A DNA stretch of 6,044 nt from Campylobacterales bacterium (GTDB lineage: Bacteria > Campylobacterota > Campylobacteria > Campylobacterales > Sulfurovaceae), in NCBI GenBank assembly GCA_014763905.1, contig JACXUN010000095.1:1-6044 (forward strand), given 5' to 3'. Below, piece after piece: positions 1 through 5,937 of this stretch. Numbering within the stretch: the first letter of the stretch is position 1; the number at the start of each line of letters is the position of its first letter. Below the pieces are notes generated by a model that ran no database searches, was not told the DNA's origin, and saw only the letters and a program-made list of their open reading frames with translations. The position numbers were made by a program, and so were the translations under genes.

Positions 1-239
1 GTTGCTTCACCCGCTACCGCATCACCTTTAAGTGCTGCAATCTGTTTAACATCAGCCCAAAATGCTTTTTTTGCTTCTGCTTTATCTTTGTTGGCTGCTT
101 CAATATCTGCTTTACCATCATAGACAAGATTGTTACCCTCTACATGTTTGTGCATCTGACCGTGAGCAAACGGTTCAACACCCCAGTAAAGAACAAGGGT
201 AAAGAAAACAACAACACCAAATATTTTTAATTCTTTCAT
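1..239 (-). CDS. petC: Cytochrome c subunit of bc complex (PetC), N-terminal part, cut by window edge
   Basis: Reading leftward from the ATG at 239, an open frame of 79 codons runs to the window edge. It begins MKELKIFGVVVFFTLVLYWG, a short charged start followed by one hydrophobic segment (about residues 5 to 20). This would be a signal anchor that places the rest in the periplasm. The frame then reads VEPFAHGQMHKHVEG, a charged Ala/Lys/Glu-rich stretch, and near the edge KGDAVAGEA, a typical lead-in to a class I cytochrome c domain. No CxxCH haem motif lies inside the window, so it should follow directly to the left. In Campylobacterota this subunit is usually a di-haem c-type cytochrome that takes electrons from the Rieske centre, which is family knowledge and not visible here. 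The gene starts 10 bases after petB, behind a strong AAGGAG site. The start is well supported. The identity rests on gene order and on the N-terminal character. Confidence 0.85.
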   Translation of the reverse strand, partial: MKELKIFGVVVFFTLVLYWGVEPFAHGQMHKHVEGNNLVYDGKADIEAANKDKAEAKKAFWADVKQIAALKGDAVAGEA

Positions 240-252
240 CCCTTACTCCTTA
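240..252 (-). promoter_or_regulatory. Ribosome binding site of petC overlapping the petB stop codon
   Basis: On the minus strand the junction reads TAAGGAGTAAGGG followed by the petC ATG. The first three bases are the petB stop codon, and AAGGAG, starting inside that stop, is a near-perfect Shine-Dalgarno sequence 6 bases before the start. Ribosomes ending petB therefore sit on the petC initiation site, which fits coupled translation. Confidence 0.75.
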
Positions 253-1470
253 TAGTCTTTTTTCTTTAGCGGTAATGATTGGTAAGGCAATCCAGAGAAC
301 AAAGAATGCTAACGCTGCAACCAATCCAATGGTATTCCATGCACCTTCCGGAGGGAGTTTACCCATAACCGTTAAGACAAGCATGTCAACCAGCATCAAC
401 CAGAACCAGATATTAAACGCACCTCTTCGGCTTGCCGGAGCAACATTTGGGCTTCTATCTAGGAATGGAAGTGCAAAGAAAATCACCTGTGCAATACCAA
501 ACGCTACGAGACCCGGGTCAGTTGGGAACGGTCGTAGAATCTCATAACTCCATAAGAAGTACCACTCCGGATAGATGTGTGCCGGTGTCTTAAGTCCATC
601 TGCTGGGTCAAAGTTAACCGGATCCATTGCAAAATCAAAATGGTAGAATACCAAATAGAAGAAGAAGATAAAGTAGATACCCACAACAAATACATCTTTA
701 CTCAAAAAGACAGGATTAAATGGAATAACTTTAGACTCTTTTTTCTTACCGGCTTTGTAAAGCTCTGCTGCCTCTTCAAAATCAAATGATTCACCGTCTT
801 GGTTATTAACGTGTGGGATTCGGAGTGTTCCAAAGTGGAATACAATCGCACCGATAATCACTAACGGTAAAAGCAATACGTGAAGCATAAAGAATCGAGT
901 CAAGAAAGCTTGTCCCGGAACATAATCCCCACGAATCCACTCAACTAAGAAGTCCGCATGAAGTGCACCACCAGAGAAAAGGTTGGTAATAACCATACCT
1001 GCCCAGTAACTCATCTGTCCCCACGGTAACATATATCCTGAGAATGCTTCAGCAGAGAAAAGAACAAAAAGAAGCATACCGGAGATCCAGATAAGCTCTC
1101 GTCCTTTTTTGTATGAACCGTAGTAGATTCCCGTAAACATGTGGATATAGATGATCAAGAAGACAACAGATGCCCCCACACCGTGAATATGTCGCCATAA
1201 CCAACCGTACCCCACTTCTGTCATGATCAGGTAGTTTACGCTGTCAAACGCCGTATTAACATTTGGTTGATAATACATCAATAAGAAGATTCCAGAAACC
1301 AATAACAATCCAAATGTAGTCGCAAGTACCATACCCATAGCCCATAGGAAGTTAATATTTTTTGGAATCCAATATTCAGTTGATAATACTCTTTGAAGTG
1401 TATCAATCGCAAGTCGCTCATTTAGCCACTGATGACTAAACGGTTTTGCATTTTCATCAAAATGTGCCAT
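250..1470 (-). CDS. petB: Cytochrome b of the quinol:cytochrome c oxidoreductase (bc complex)
   Basis: The 406-residue membrane protein is the quinol-oxidising and quinone-reducing core of the bc complex. Its length shows the one-piece form (b6 part plus subunit IV part fused). About eight membrane segments are visible: roughly 41-66, 92-117, 127-148, 190-215, 259-279, 320-337, 353-370 and 381-400. Haem ligands are H96 and H110 in helix B (RHIHGVGAS, YIHMF) and H197 and H212 in helix D (FFMLHVLLLP, VFHFG). The Qo-site PEWY motif is at 301-304, and the helix C/cd region has PWGQMSYWAG near 149-158. A charged loop, about 220-258 (with FEEAAELYKAGKKK), links helices D and E. The step from H197 to H212 is 15 positions, as in b6-type proteins, against 14 in classical bc1. 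It sits 10 bases after petA and 10 before petC. The ATG at 1470 is supported by AAGGAG just upstream. Confidence 0.97.
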   Translation of the reverse strand: MAHFDENAKPFSHQWLNERLAIDTLQRVLSTEYWIPKNINFLWAMGMVLATTFGLLLVSGIFLLMYYQPNVNTAFDSVNYLIMTEVGYGWLWRHIHGVGASVVFLIIYIHMFTGIYYGSYKKGRELIWISGMLLFVLFSAEAFSGYMLPWGQMSYWAGMVITNLFSGGALHADFLVEWIRGDYVPGQAFLTRFFMLHVLLLPLVIIGAIVFHFGTLRIPHVNNQDGESFDFEEAAELYKAGKKKESKVIPFNPVFLSKDVFVVGIYFIFFFYLVFYHFDFAMDPVNFDPADGLKTPAHIYPEWYFLWSYEILRPFPTDPGLVAFGIAQVIFFALPFLDRSPNVAPASRRGAFNIWFWLMLVDMLVLTVMGKLPPEGAWNTIGLVAALAFFVLWIALPIITAKEKRL

Positions 1471-1483
1471 CTACCTCTCCTTA
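1471..1483 (-). promoter_or_regulatory. Ribosome binding site of petB overlapping the petA stop codon
   Basis: On the minus strand the junction reads TAAGGAGAGGTAG and then the petB ATG. The petA stop TAA forms the start of the AAGGAGAGG Shine-Dalgarno sequence. It has the same architecture and the same 10-base spacer length as the petB-petC junction. Confidence 0.75.
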
Positions 1484-2005
1484 CACTGCCATTGTTGTGC
1501 CGTCAGCCAACATTTTATCATACTCAGGACCTGTCTCACCAAGAACCAGCTTGGTGCCATCAATTTTAAATGGAGGGATATCCAGTCCTCGCGGCGGTGG
1601 AGCTTTGGTTACTTGTGCTGTGGAGTCATACGTTCCTCCATGACACGCACACAAGAAGCTTTTGCTGCCCGCATCATATGCAGGGATACACCCAAGGTGT
1701 GTACAGAGACCAACTGCAACCAAGAAGTAATCATCACCTACTTTAATAAGTCTCGCTTTCTCAGCATCTCCCGCTTTAGCCAGCATATCTTTTGACTGCT
1801 TCAAAACGAAGATCGGTTTCCCTCTCCATTTTTCCGTAATCAACTCATTTTCCGGTACATTGCTCAAATCAATCGTGGTAAAACCAGCTGATTTTACACT
1901 TGGAAGCGGATCCCAAGACTTTTTCATCGCATACAGTGCACCTAGTCCGCCCAAAGCAGTGAAACCGCCAAGGGCCATACCCATGAAGTCACGTCTACTA
2001 CTCAT
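1481..2005 (-). CDS. petA: Rieske iron-sulfur subunit of the bc complex
   Basis: This 174-residue protein carries the [2Fe-2S] Rieske centre that takes the first electron from quinol at the cytochrome b Qo site. The N-terminus has a twin-arginine motif (SRRDFMG, residues 3-9) followed by a hydrophobic stretch (about 8-27), so it is probably Tat-exported and held as a membrane anchor. The cluster boxes are CTHLGC (101-106) and CACHGG (119-124). By family rule the ligands are C101, H103, C119 and H122, with a C106-C121 disulfide. The proline-rich loop KAPPPRG (134-140) follows. Box II has Gly at 124 where high-potential Rieske proteins have Ser, while Tyr126 is kept. This fits a lower-potential centre working with menaquinol. 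It is the first gene of the pet trio, 58 bases after the preceding gene, and AAAGGA lies 5 bases before the start. Confidence 0.97.
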   Translation of the reverse strand: MSSRRDFMGMALGGFTALGGLGALYAMKKSWDPLPSVKSAGFTTIDLSNVPENELITEKWRGKPIFVLKQSKDMLAKAGDAEKARLIKVGDDYFLVAVGLCTHLGCIPAYDAGSKSFLCACHGGTYDSTAQVTKAPPPRGLDIPPFKIDGTKLVLGETGPEYDKMLADGTTMAV

Positions 2006-2014
2006 ACCTTTCCT

Positions 2015-2036
2015 TTATCATAATTTTGCATGATAA
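2015..2036. promoter_or_regulatory. Inverted repeat TTATCAT-N8-ATGATAA ahead of petA, possible operator or leader hairpin
   Basis: The 58-base gap before petA contains perfect 7-base arms around an 8-base spacer, ending directly before the AGGAAAGG ribosome binding site. An adjacent run TGATAATTATT (2031-2041) resembles one half of a Fur-type operator, but the other half does not match. The repeat could be a protein binding site or an A/U-rich hairpin in the leader. No T-run follows it, so it is not a normal terminator. No convincing -10/-35 pair is visible beside it, so petA may be read from upstream. Confidence 0.4.
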
Positions 2037-2063
2037 TTATTGCAGAAGATAGATTAATACCTA

Positions 2064-2906
2064 CTATGAAGCAAGACGATTTAGAATTATGGTTGCAATA
2101 ATTTCTGTTTTTTGAGTGATAAGGTTACTTTTCTGAGTATTATCTAACATCAATTGTTCATAACTCTTACGATCAAATCCATCAATTGTTGAAATTTGAA
2201 ACTTATCCAAAAGTTTTTTTGTACAATTTTGCTGTTTACCATCATCAATAAAAATGACATTTGCCCCGCTTATCCGTGCTTCTAAGGCACATTGAACCGA
2301 TGCGGTAATCACATTTTTACTGTTACTTATCAACTCACTGTACTCTTCGGCTTCATGGAGATTTTTGAAAATCTTATCGAGTTCCTGTTCATATTTGAGG
2401 AAAAAATAGTGTCCCAAGAGCAGTTCAGTATTCGGGTCAAAAAAGTCGGCATGTGCCAGTATCGTTTTATCTGCATCATTATCACCCCAGAAAAAGAGTG
2501 TGCGATCTACTTTTTCATGCTTCTCAAAATAGAGATCATCAACCACCACCTCATCACAAGCGATAACCGTCTCACCGTAACGGCTACTATCCTCTTCATC
2601 GTTGGCAAATCGAAAAACATGACGGTAATCGCTGCAATACTGTTCCAATCGTCCTCTATCATCCTCTGGTGAATCGATAATCACCGCATCCCCAAATGTC
2701 GCAATTGCATCGATATCGAGTATCGTCTCAATCGTTACGGAGTCACGGATACCTAACTCTTTGGCAACCAAGCCGGCTCGAAAATCATTCACCAAAAGTC
2801 GCGTATCCAGACCTTTTTCATCCAACTTTTTGAACAAAGCACACGCTTTTCTAAGTCGATCCAGAGAGTTTTTATGTCCGGTATGGGCATAGTAGTAGAG
2901 TTTCAT
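2064..2906 (-). CDS. Conserved-looking protein with a PseG-like (GT-B type) layout, function unknown
   Basis: I do not recognise this 280-residue protein by name. Several segments run in the same order as in PseG, the UDP-sugar hydrolase of pseudaminic acid synthesis, and related GT-B glycosyltransferases. A GH pair near the N-terminus (residues 10-11) precedes a helix (RLRKACALFKKL). Then come a strand ending in Asp (DAVIIDSPED, 73-82), a likely domain-linking segment LFFWGDNDADKT (137-148) in the place of PseG's GG-x-D, and NVITASVQCALEARISGANV (198-217) followed by FIDDGKQ, in the place of the PseG acceptor-loop motif. There is no signal peptide or membrane segment, so it is probably cytoplasmic. 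It lies 27 bases after mnmG and 58 before petA, with no pseudaminic acid genes nearby, so it is unlikely to be PseG itself. The frame ends in tandem TAG TAG. AAAGGA lies 11 bases upstream of the ATG, a long spacing. The fold assignment is a by-eye inference. Confidence 0.8.
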   Translation of the reverse strand: MKLYYYAHTGHKNSLDRLRKACALFKKLDEKGLDTRLLVNDFRAGLVAKELGIRDSVTIETILDIDAIATFGDAVIIDSPEDDRGRLEQYCSDYRHVFRFANDEEDSSRYGETVIACDEVVVDDLYFEKHEKVDRTLFFWGDNDADKTILAHADFFDPNTELLLGHYFFLKYEQELDKIFKNLHEAEEYSELISNSKNVITASVQCALEARISGANVIFIDDGKQQNCTKKLLDKFQISTIDGFDRKSYEQLMLDNTQKSNLITQKTEIIATIILNRLAS

Positions 2907-2933
2907 CTTTAAATTTATCCTTTTTCCCGTAGG

Positions 2934-4802
2934 CTATCTAGCTTTTTGAGCCATTTTGATATATATATGCAATATTTCCAATGAAGCAGGCGTTACTCCG
3001 GAGATTTCTGAAGCATTAAAAAGGGTCGGTGGGTTAATTTTACTCAACTTCTCGACAATTTCATTACTGAGTCCAGACACTTTGGCAAAATCAAACCCCT
3101 CAGGGATTTTAACAGAGAGCATATCTTTCATCTTATGCACTTGGGTCAACTGCTTTTCGATATAGCGGTGGTATTTGGTCTCTATCAATATCTGTTCGAT
3201 CACCTCATCACTCAATGCTTCAAAATGCGGAACCAGCATCAGCATCTTGGCTTTGGTCATCGTAGAGCGTCCCATCAAATCGATCAACCAGACCTTATCA
3301 TTGATCTTCTCTTCCTCCATACTCGCCAACTGCTCGATAAACTCTTTGGTCGGAGTAACATAGTTTTCTCGCAGATAGTTCAAAGCACCCTCGATCGCTG
3401 CCTCTTTCTGTTCTACCTTTTCGAGATACGCCGCATCTAATAGACCAAACTGTTTCCCATATCGATAGAGACGGCGGTCGGCATTATCTTCCCGCAACAG
3501 CAGTCGATACTCCGAACGGGAGGTAAACATTCGGTACGGTTCTTTGGTTCCTTTGGTGACCAGATCATCAATCAGTACGCCGATATAGGCTTCATCCCGT
3601 CCCAATACAAACGGCTCCCTGCCTTGGACACTGAGTGCGGCATTGATACCCGCCATTAATCCCTGAGCCGCTGCCTCTTCATATCCGGTGGTTCCGTTGA
3701 TCTGTCCGGCACAGTAGAGACCTTCAATCTTCTTGGTCTCCAAGGTGTGTTTGAGTTCCGTCGGTTGAACAAAATCATACTCGATCGCATAGCCGTAGCG
3801 TACGATTTTGGCATTTTCCATCCCTTTGACCGAACGGATCATATCAAGCTGTACATCCACCGGCAGGGAGGTACTCATCCCGTTGATATAGTACTCATTG
3901 GCTTCGAGGGTTTGCGGTTCGACGAAGATTTGATGTCGCGGACGCTCACGGAAACGGTTGATCTTATCCTCGATACTTGGACAGTAGCGGGGTCCCATCC
4001 CCTCGATCTGACCTGAGAAAAGCGGAGCCCGATAGAAGTTGCTTTCGATAATATGATGCGTCTCTTCATTGGTATAGGTAACATGACACGGCAGCTGCGT
4101 CGGATTAAAGGTGGCTCTCTCGGTTCTAAACGAGAACGGAATCGCCTCCTCATCTCCACCCTGCGGCTCCATCACCGAGAGATCGATCGAACTCCCGTCG
4201 ATTCTGGCACAGGTTCCGGTTTTGAGCCGTCCGATTTCCAGTCCTAATCCCCGCAGATACTCAGCCAAAGCGACCGAGGCAAACTCACCTTGTCGTCCCG
4301 CCTGCTGTTTCTTCTCACCGATATGGATCAACCCGTTGAGAAAAGTTCCGGCGGTGATAATCACTTTGGAAGCCATATAGCGGTTACCCAACTGGGTCTC
4401 TACCCCTTTGACCGCATCTTCTTCCATAATCAATGCCTCGACGATCTCCTGCTTCACATCGAGATTGGCGGTATTGAGTACCACATTCCGCATATAGATA
4501 CGGTATCTATCCATATCGATCTGAGCCCGTGAACCGCGTACGGCAGGTCCTTTGGATTGGTTGAGGATACGGAACTGGATTCCGGTTGCATCGGTTGCCA
4601 ATCCCATCTCGCCGCCGATGGCATCCAGCTCTTTGACCAGATGTCCTTTTGCCAATCCGCCGATCGCCGGATTACAGCTTGATGCTCCAATCTGCTCTAC
4701 CGATATGGTTATCAAGAGCGTCTTGGCTCCCATTCTCGCACTGGCTAGACTCGCCTCAATCCCGGCATGTCCTCCGCCAATGACAATTACATCGTAATTC
4801 AT
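2934..4802 (-). CDS. mnmG: tRNA uridine-5-carboxymethylaminomethyl modification enzyme, FAD subunit (MnmG/GidA)
   Basis: The 622-residue protein is the FAD- and NADH-dependent partner of the GTPase MnmE. Together they place the (carboxymethyl)aminomethyl group on U34 of tRNAs reading split codon boxes. The N-terminus has the dinucleotide-binding loop GGGHAG (9-14). The family segment CNPAIGG is at 43-49. The first signature, [11 protein letters not shown] (270-280), contains the probable catalytic Cys274, and the second, [17 protein letters not shown], is at 365-381. The C-terminal helical part that binds MnmE and tRNA has YHRYIEKQ (544-551) and EISGVTPAS (599-607). The length is typical and no key residue is missing. 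It heads the leftward block and has its own extended -10 promoter, with AGAAGG 6 bases before the ATG. The 5' two thirds are clearly more GC-rich than the 3' end and the neighbouring pet genes. Confidence 0.98.
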   Translation of the reverse strand: MNYDVIVIGGGHAGIEASLASARMGAKTLLITISVEQIGASSCNPAIGGLAKGHLVKELDAIGGEMGLATDATGIQFRILNQSKGPAVRGSRAQIDMDRYRIYMRNVVLNTANLDVKQEIVEALIMEEDAVKGVETQLGNRYMASKVIITAGTFLNGLIHIGEKKQQAGRQGEFASVALAEYLRGLGLEIGRLKTGTCARIDGSSIDLSVMEPQGGDEEAIPFSFRTERATFNPTQLPCHVTYTNEETHHIIESNFYRAPLFSGQIEGMGPRYCPSIEDKINRFRERPRHQIFVEPQTLEANEYYINGMSTSLPVDVQLDMIRSVKGMENAKIVRYGYAIEYDFVQPTELKHTLETKKIEGLYCAGQINGTTGYEEAAAQGLMAGINAALSVQGREPFVLGRDEAYIGVLIDDLVTKGTKEPYRMFTSRSEYRLLLREDNADRRLYRYGKQFGLLDAAYLEKVEQKEAAIEGALNYLRENYVTPTKEFIEQLASMEEEKINDKVWLIDLMGRSTMTKAKMLMLVPHFEALSDEVIEQILIETKYHRYIEKQLTQVHKMKDMLSVKIPEGFDFAKVSGLSNEIVEKLSKINPPTLFNASEISGVTPASLEILHIYIKMAQKAR

Positions 4803-4835
4803 CTATTACCTTCTACGAAATTCACTATGGTCGAA

Positions 4836-4844
4836 ATTATATCA
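4836..4844 (-). promoter_or_regulatory. Extended -10 promoter of mnmG
   Basis: On the minus strand the sequence TGATATAAT gives a perfect TATAAT with the TG extension, about 33 bases before the mnmG start. No good -35 box is seen 17 bases further up, which is usual for Campylobacterota housekeeping promoters. The predicted leader is roughly 25 to 28 bases. It may drive the whole block down to petC, since no terminator is evident in the gaps. Confidence 0.65.
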
Positions 4845-4886
4845 CCATCCTAATTAAACCTATCGCGTGCCAATAATTCTTAAAAA

Positions 4887-4901
4887 TGATCAAAAAGATC
4901 A
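4887..4901. promoter_or_regulatory. Inverted repeat TGATC-N5-GATCA in the divergent promoter region
   Basis: Perfect 5-base arms flank AAAAA between the mnmG promoter and the promoter of the small exported-protein gene. Its place suggests a possible operator, but the half-site spacing does not fit the FNR/CRP pattern, and short AT-rich repeats arise easily by chance. Of the 175-base gap, this and the two -10 boxes are the only structures I can see. Confidence 0.25.
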
Positions 4902-4939
4902 CTATTTTATATATTATTTTTTATTTTTTTATGCTAATA

Positions 4940-4945
4940 TATAAT
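4940..4945 (+). promoter_or_regulatory. -10 promoter box of the small exported-protein gene
   Basis: TATAAT lies 32 bases before the ATG at 4978. It is preceded by a very AT-rich stretch with spaced T-runs (about 4904 to 4930), the pattern seen in place of a -35 box in sigma-70 promoters of this phylum. The transcript would start near 4952 and carry a leader of about 25 bases. Confidence 0.6.
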
Positions 4946-4977
4946 TTTACATATTAATTTTACTAAAAGGATGAAAG

Positions 4978-5217
4978 ATGAAACGGCTGATTATTTCACT
5001 TATTGCGGTGAGTTCTTTGAGTATGGCAGAATCGGGAGAGAGTAGCCTAATGAAAGGGATAGAGAAAATTGATCCCATATTTATGGATGCTTATACCTCT
5101 ATAGTTGCCGAAGTGATTGAGACAACACATAAGGTTTCTATGATCAAACAGCGTACCGCTTCAGTAACCAAGAGTAATCAGGGAAAACCGCATCTACTTT
5201 CACAGAAAAATCCTTAA
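4978..5217 (+). CDS. Small predicted exported protein, function unknown
   Basis: This is a 79-residue protein that I do not recognise. Residues 1-17 look like a Sec signal peptide: MKRL as positive start, then IISLIAVSSLSMA, with likely cleavage after SMA (before Glu18). No cysteine lipobox is present, so the mature product of about 62 residues would be a soluble periplasmic or secreted protein. The mature part has an acidic, probably helical first half (MKGIEKIDPIF, SIVAEVIETTHK) and a basic, polar tail rich in Lys, Ser, Gln and Asn, with no cysteine. A good AAAGGA site sits 6 bases before the ATG, and a promoter box and a downstream hairpin frame the gene as a single unit. These signals make it more likely a real gene than a chance frame. 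It is divergent from mnmG and has no visible functional link to ribE. Confidence 0.7.
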   Translation: MKRLIISLIAVSSLSMAESGESSLMKGIEKIDPIFMDAYTSIVAEVIETTHKVSMIKQRTASVTKSNQGKPHLLSQKNP

Positions 5218-5227
5218 TCCGGATTAA
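5214..5227. repeat. 14-base perfect palindrome TTAATCCGGATTAA over a stop codon
   Basis: The palindrome contains the TAA stop of the small exported-protein gene (5215-5217) and lies 1 base before the hairpin at 5229-5248. It may be part of a processing or termination structure, or a binding site ahead of ribE. No function is shown by the sequence. Confidence 0.45.
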
Positions 5228-5228
5228 T

Positions 5229-5248
5229 GGCTCAAATGAATTTGAGCC
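5229..5248 (+). terminator. Hairpin after the small exported-protein gene, possible terminator
   Basis: GGCTCAAA-TGAA-TTTGAGCC forms a perfect 8-base stem with a 4-base loop, 11 bases after the stop codon. The following bases (TCCTCTCC) are pyrimidine-rich but not a T-run, so intrinsic termination would be weak. The place between an independent small gene and the ribE promoter supports a transcript-end role. Confidence 0.5.
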
Positions 5249-5272
5249 TCCTCTCCTGAGTTCAAACTATTT

Positions 5273-5281
5273 TGCTATAAT
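5273..5281 (+). promoter_or_regulatory. Extended -10 promoter of ribE
   Basis: TGCTATAAT matches the TGnTATAAT consensus perfectly and lies 28 bases before the ribE ATG. The transcript would start near 5288. The short leader leaves no room for an FMN riboswitch. AGAGG at 5300-5304 is the ribosome binding site, 5 bases before the start. Confidence 0.65.
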
Positions 5282-5309
5282 TATCCACTTAGTTAAAATA
5301 GAGGCATAT

Positions 5310-5927
5310 ATGTTCACCGGACTCATTCGCGAAATCGCTACCGTCAAAAGCTATCAAAACAATATCCTGACCATCCAATCCAAACACGCAGCCAAACTGG
5401 GCGATTCCATTGCCATCAATGGAGTCTGTCTGACCGTTATCAAAGTTCACAGTGACGGATTTGATCTGGAGTTAGCCGACGAGACACGATCGATTATCGA
5501 TGAATCCAAGCTCAGCGGTCGGGTACATATGGAACCGGCGATGCAGCTTGGTGACCGATTTGAAGGGCATATCGTTCAAGGACATGTGGATTGCGTGGGT
5601 GTGGTGAGACAGATCACCCGGCGGGAGAATGGTGTGGACTATATTATCAAAGTCGATCCGAAATTTATTACCCATATTATCCCCAAAGGTTCCATTACCA
5701 TTGACGGTGTTTCGCTTACGATTAATGATGTCTATGAGGATGCGTTTCGTCTAACCATTATTCCCCATACGCTCAAAGAGACACTCATAGGTCACTATAA
5801 GCAAGGCACCATAGTCAATATCGAAACCGATCTCTTTGCCCGATATATCGATCACATCCTCCGACATCGCTCTGCCAAAAAAAGTATGAGCTGGAATGAT
5901 ATTGATCAAATTCAAATGAGCTATTAA
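5310..5927 (+). CDS. ribE: Riboflavin synthase, alpha-type subunit
   Basis: The 205-residue enzyme joins two molecules of 6,7-dimethyl-8-ribityllumazine to make riboflavin, the last step before FMN and FAD. The start MFTGLI is the family hallmark. Two lumazine-binding barrels are seen. The first has GDSIAINGVCLTV (31-43) and GHIVQGHVDCVG (86-97). The second has KGSITIDGVSLTI (126-138), IIPHTLKETLIG (150-161) and VNIETDLFARY (169-179). The C-terminal helix (WNDIDQIQMSY) is complete, so the nearby transposase fragment has not cut the protein. It has its own promoter and no neighbouring rib genes within the window. Its product indirectly serves flavin enzymes such as MnmG, but that is a general metabolic link and not evidence of an operon. 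ATG at 5310 is the only start that gives the standard N-terminus. The symbol ribC is used for the same enzyme in some species. Confidence 0.96.
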   Translation: MFTGLIREIATVKSYQNNILTIQSKHAAKLGDSIAINGVCLTVIKVHSDGFDLELADETRSIIDESKLSGRVHMEPAMQLGDRFEGHIVQGHVDCVGVVRQITRRENGVDYIIKVDPKFITHIIPKGSITIDGVSLTINDVYEDAFRLTIIPHTLKETLIGHYKQGTIVNIETDLFARYIDHILRHRSAKKSMSWNDIDQIQMSY

Positions 5928-5937
5928 CCTGAGTTCG

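Noticed and set aside
275..789. Plus-strand frames opposite petB
   Set aside because: They are antisense shadows of a certain cytochrome b gene with all its haem ligands.
2292..2672. 126-codon plus-strand frame opposite the PseG-like gene
   Set aside because: It has no domain character or supporting context of its own, and the opposite frame has protein-like motifs over its whole length.
3747..4690. Several open frames on both strands across the mnmG 5' region
   Set aside because: They overlap a complete, motif-rich mnmG frame, show no family motifs, and are explained by the higher GC content there.
4867..4872. TGGCAC on the minus strand, like a sigma-54 -24 element ahead of mnmG
   Set aside because: No TTGC follows at the required distance, and a perfect extended -10 for the housekeeping sigma factor is present.
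4887..4901. FNR/CRP-type site in the divergent region
   Set aside because: The TGAT and ATCA halves are 7 bases apart, whereas FNR sites need 4 and CRP sites 6. It is kept only as an unassigned inverted repeat.
5218..5309. Possible FMN riboswitch ahead of ribE
   Set aside because: The 92-base gap is too short, it has none of the conserved RFN core bases, and the predicted leader is only about 22 bases.
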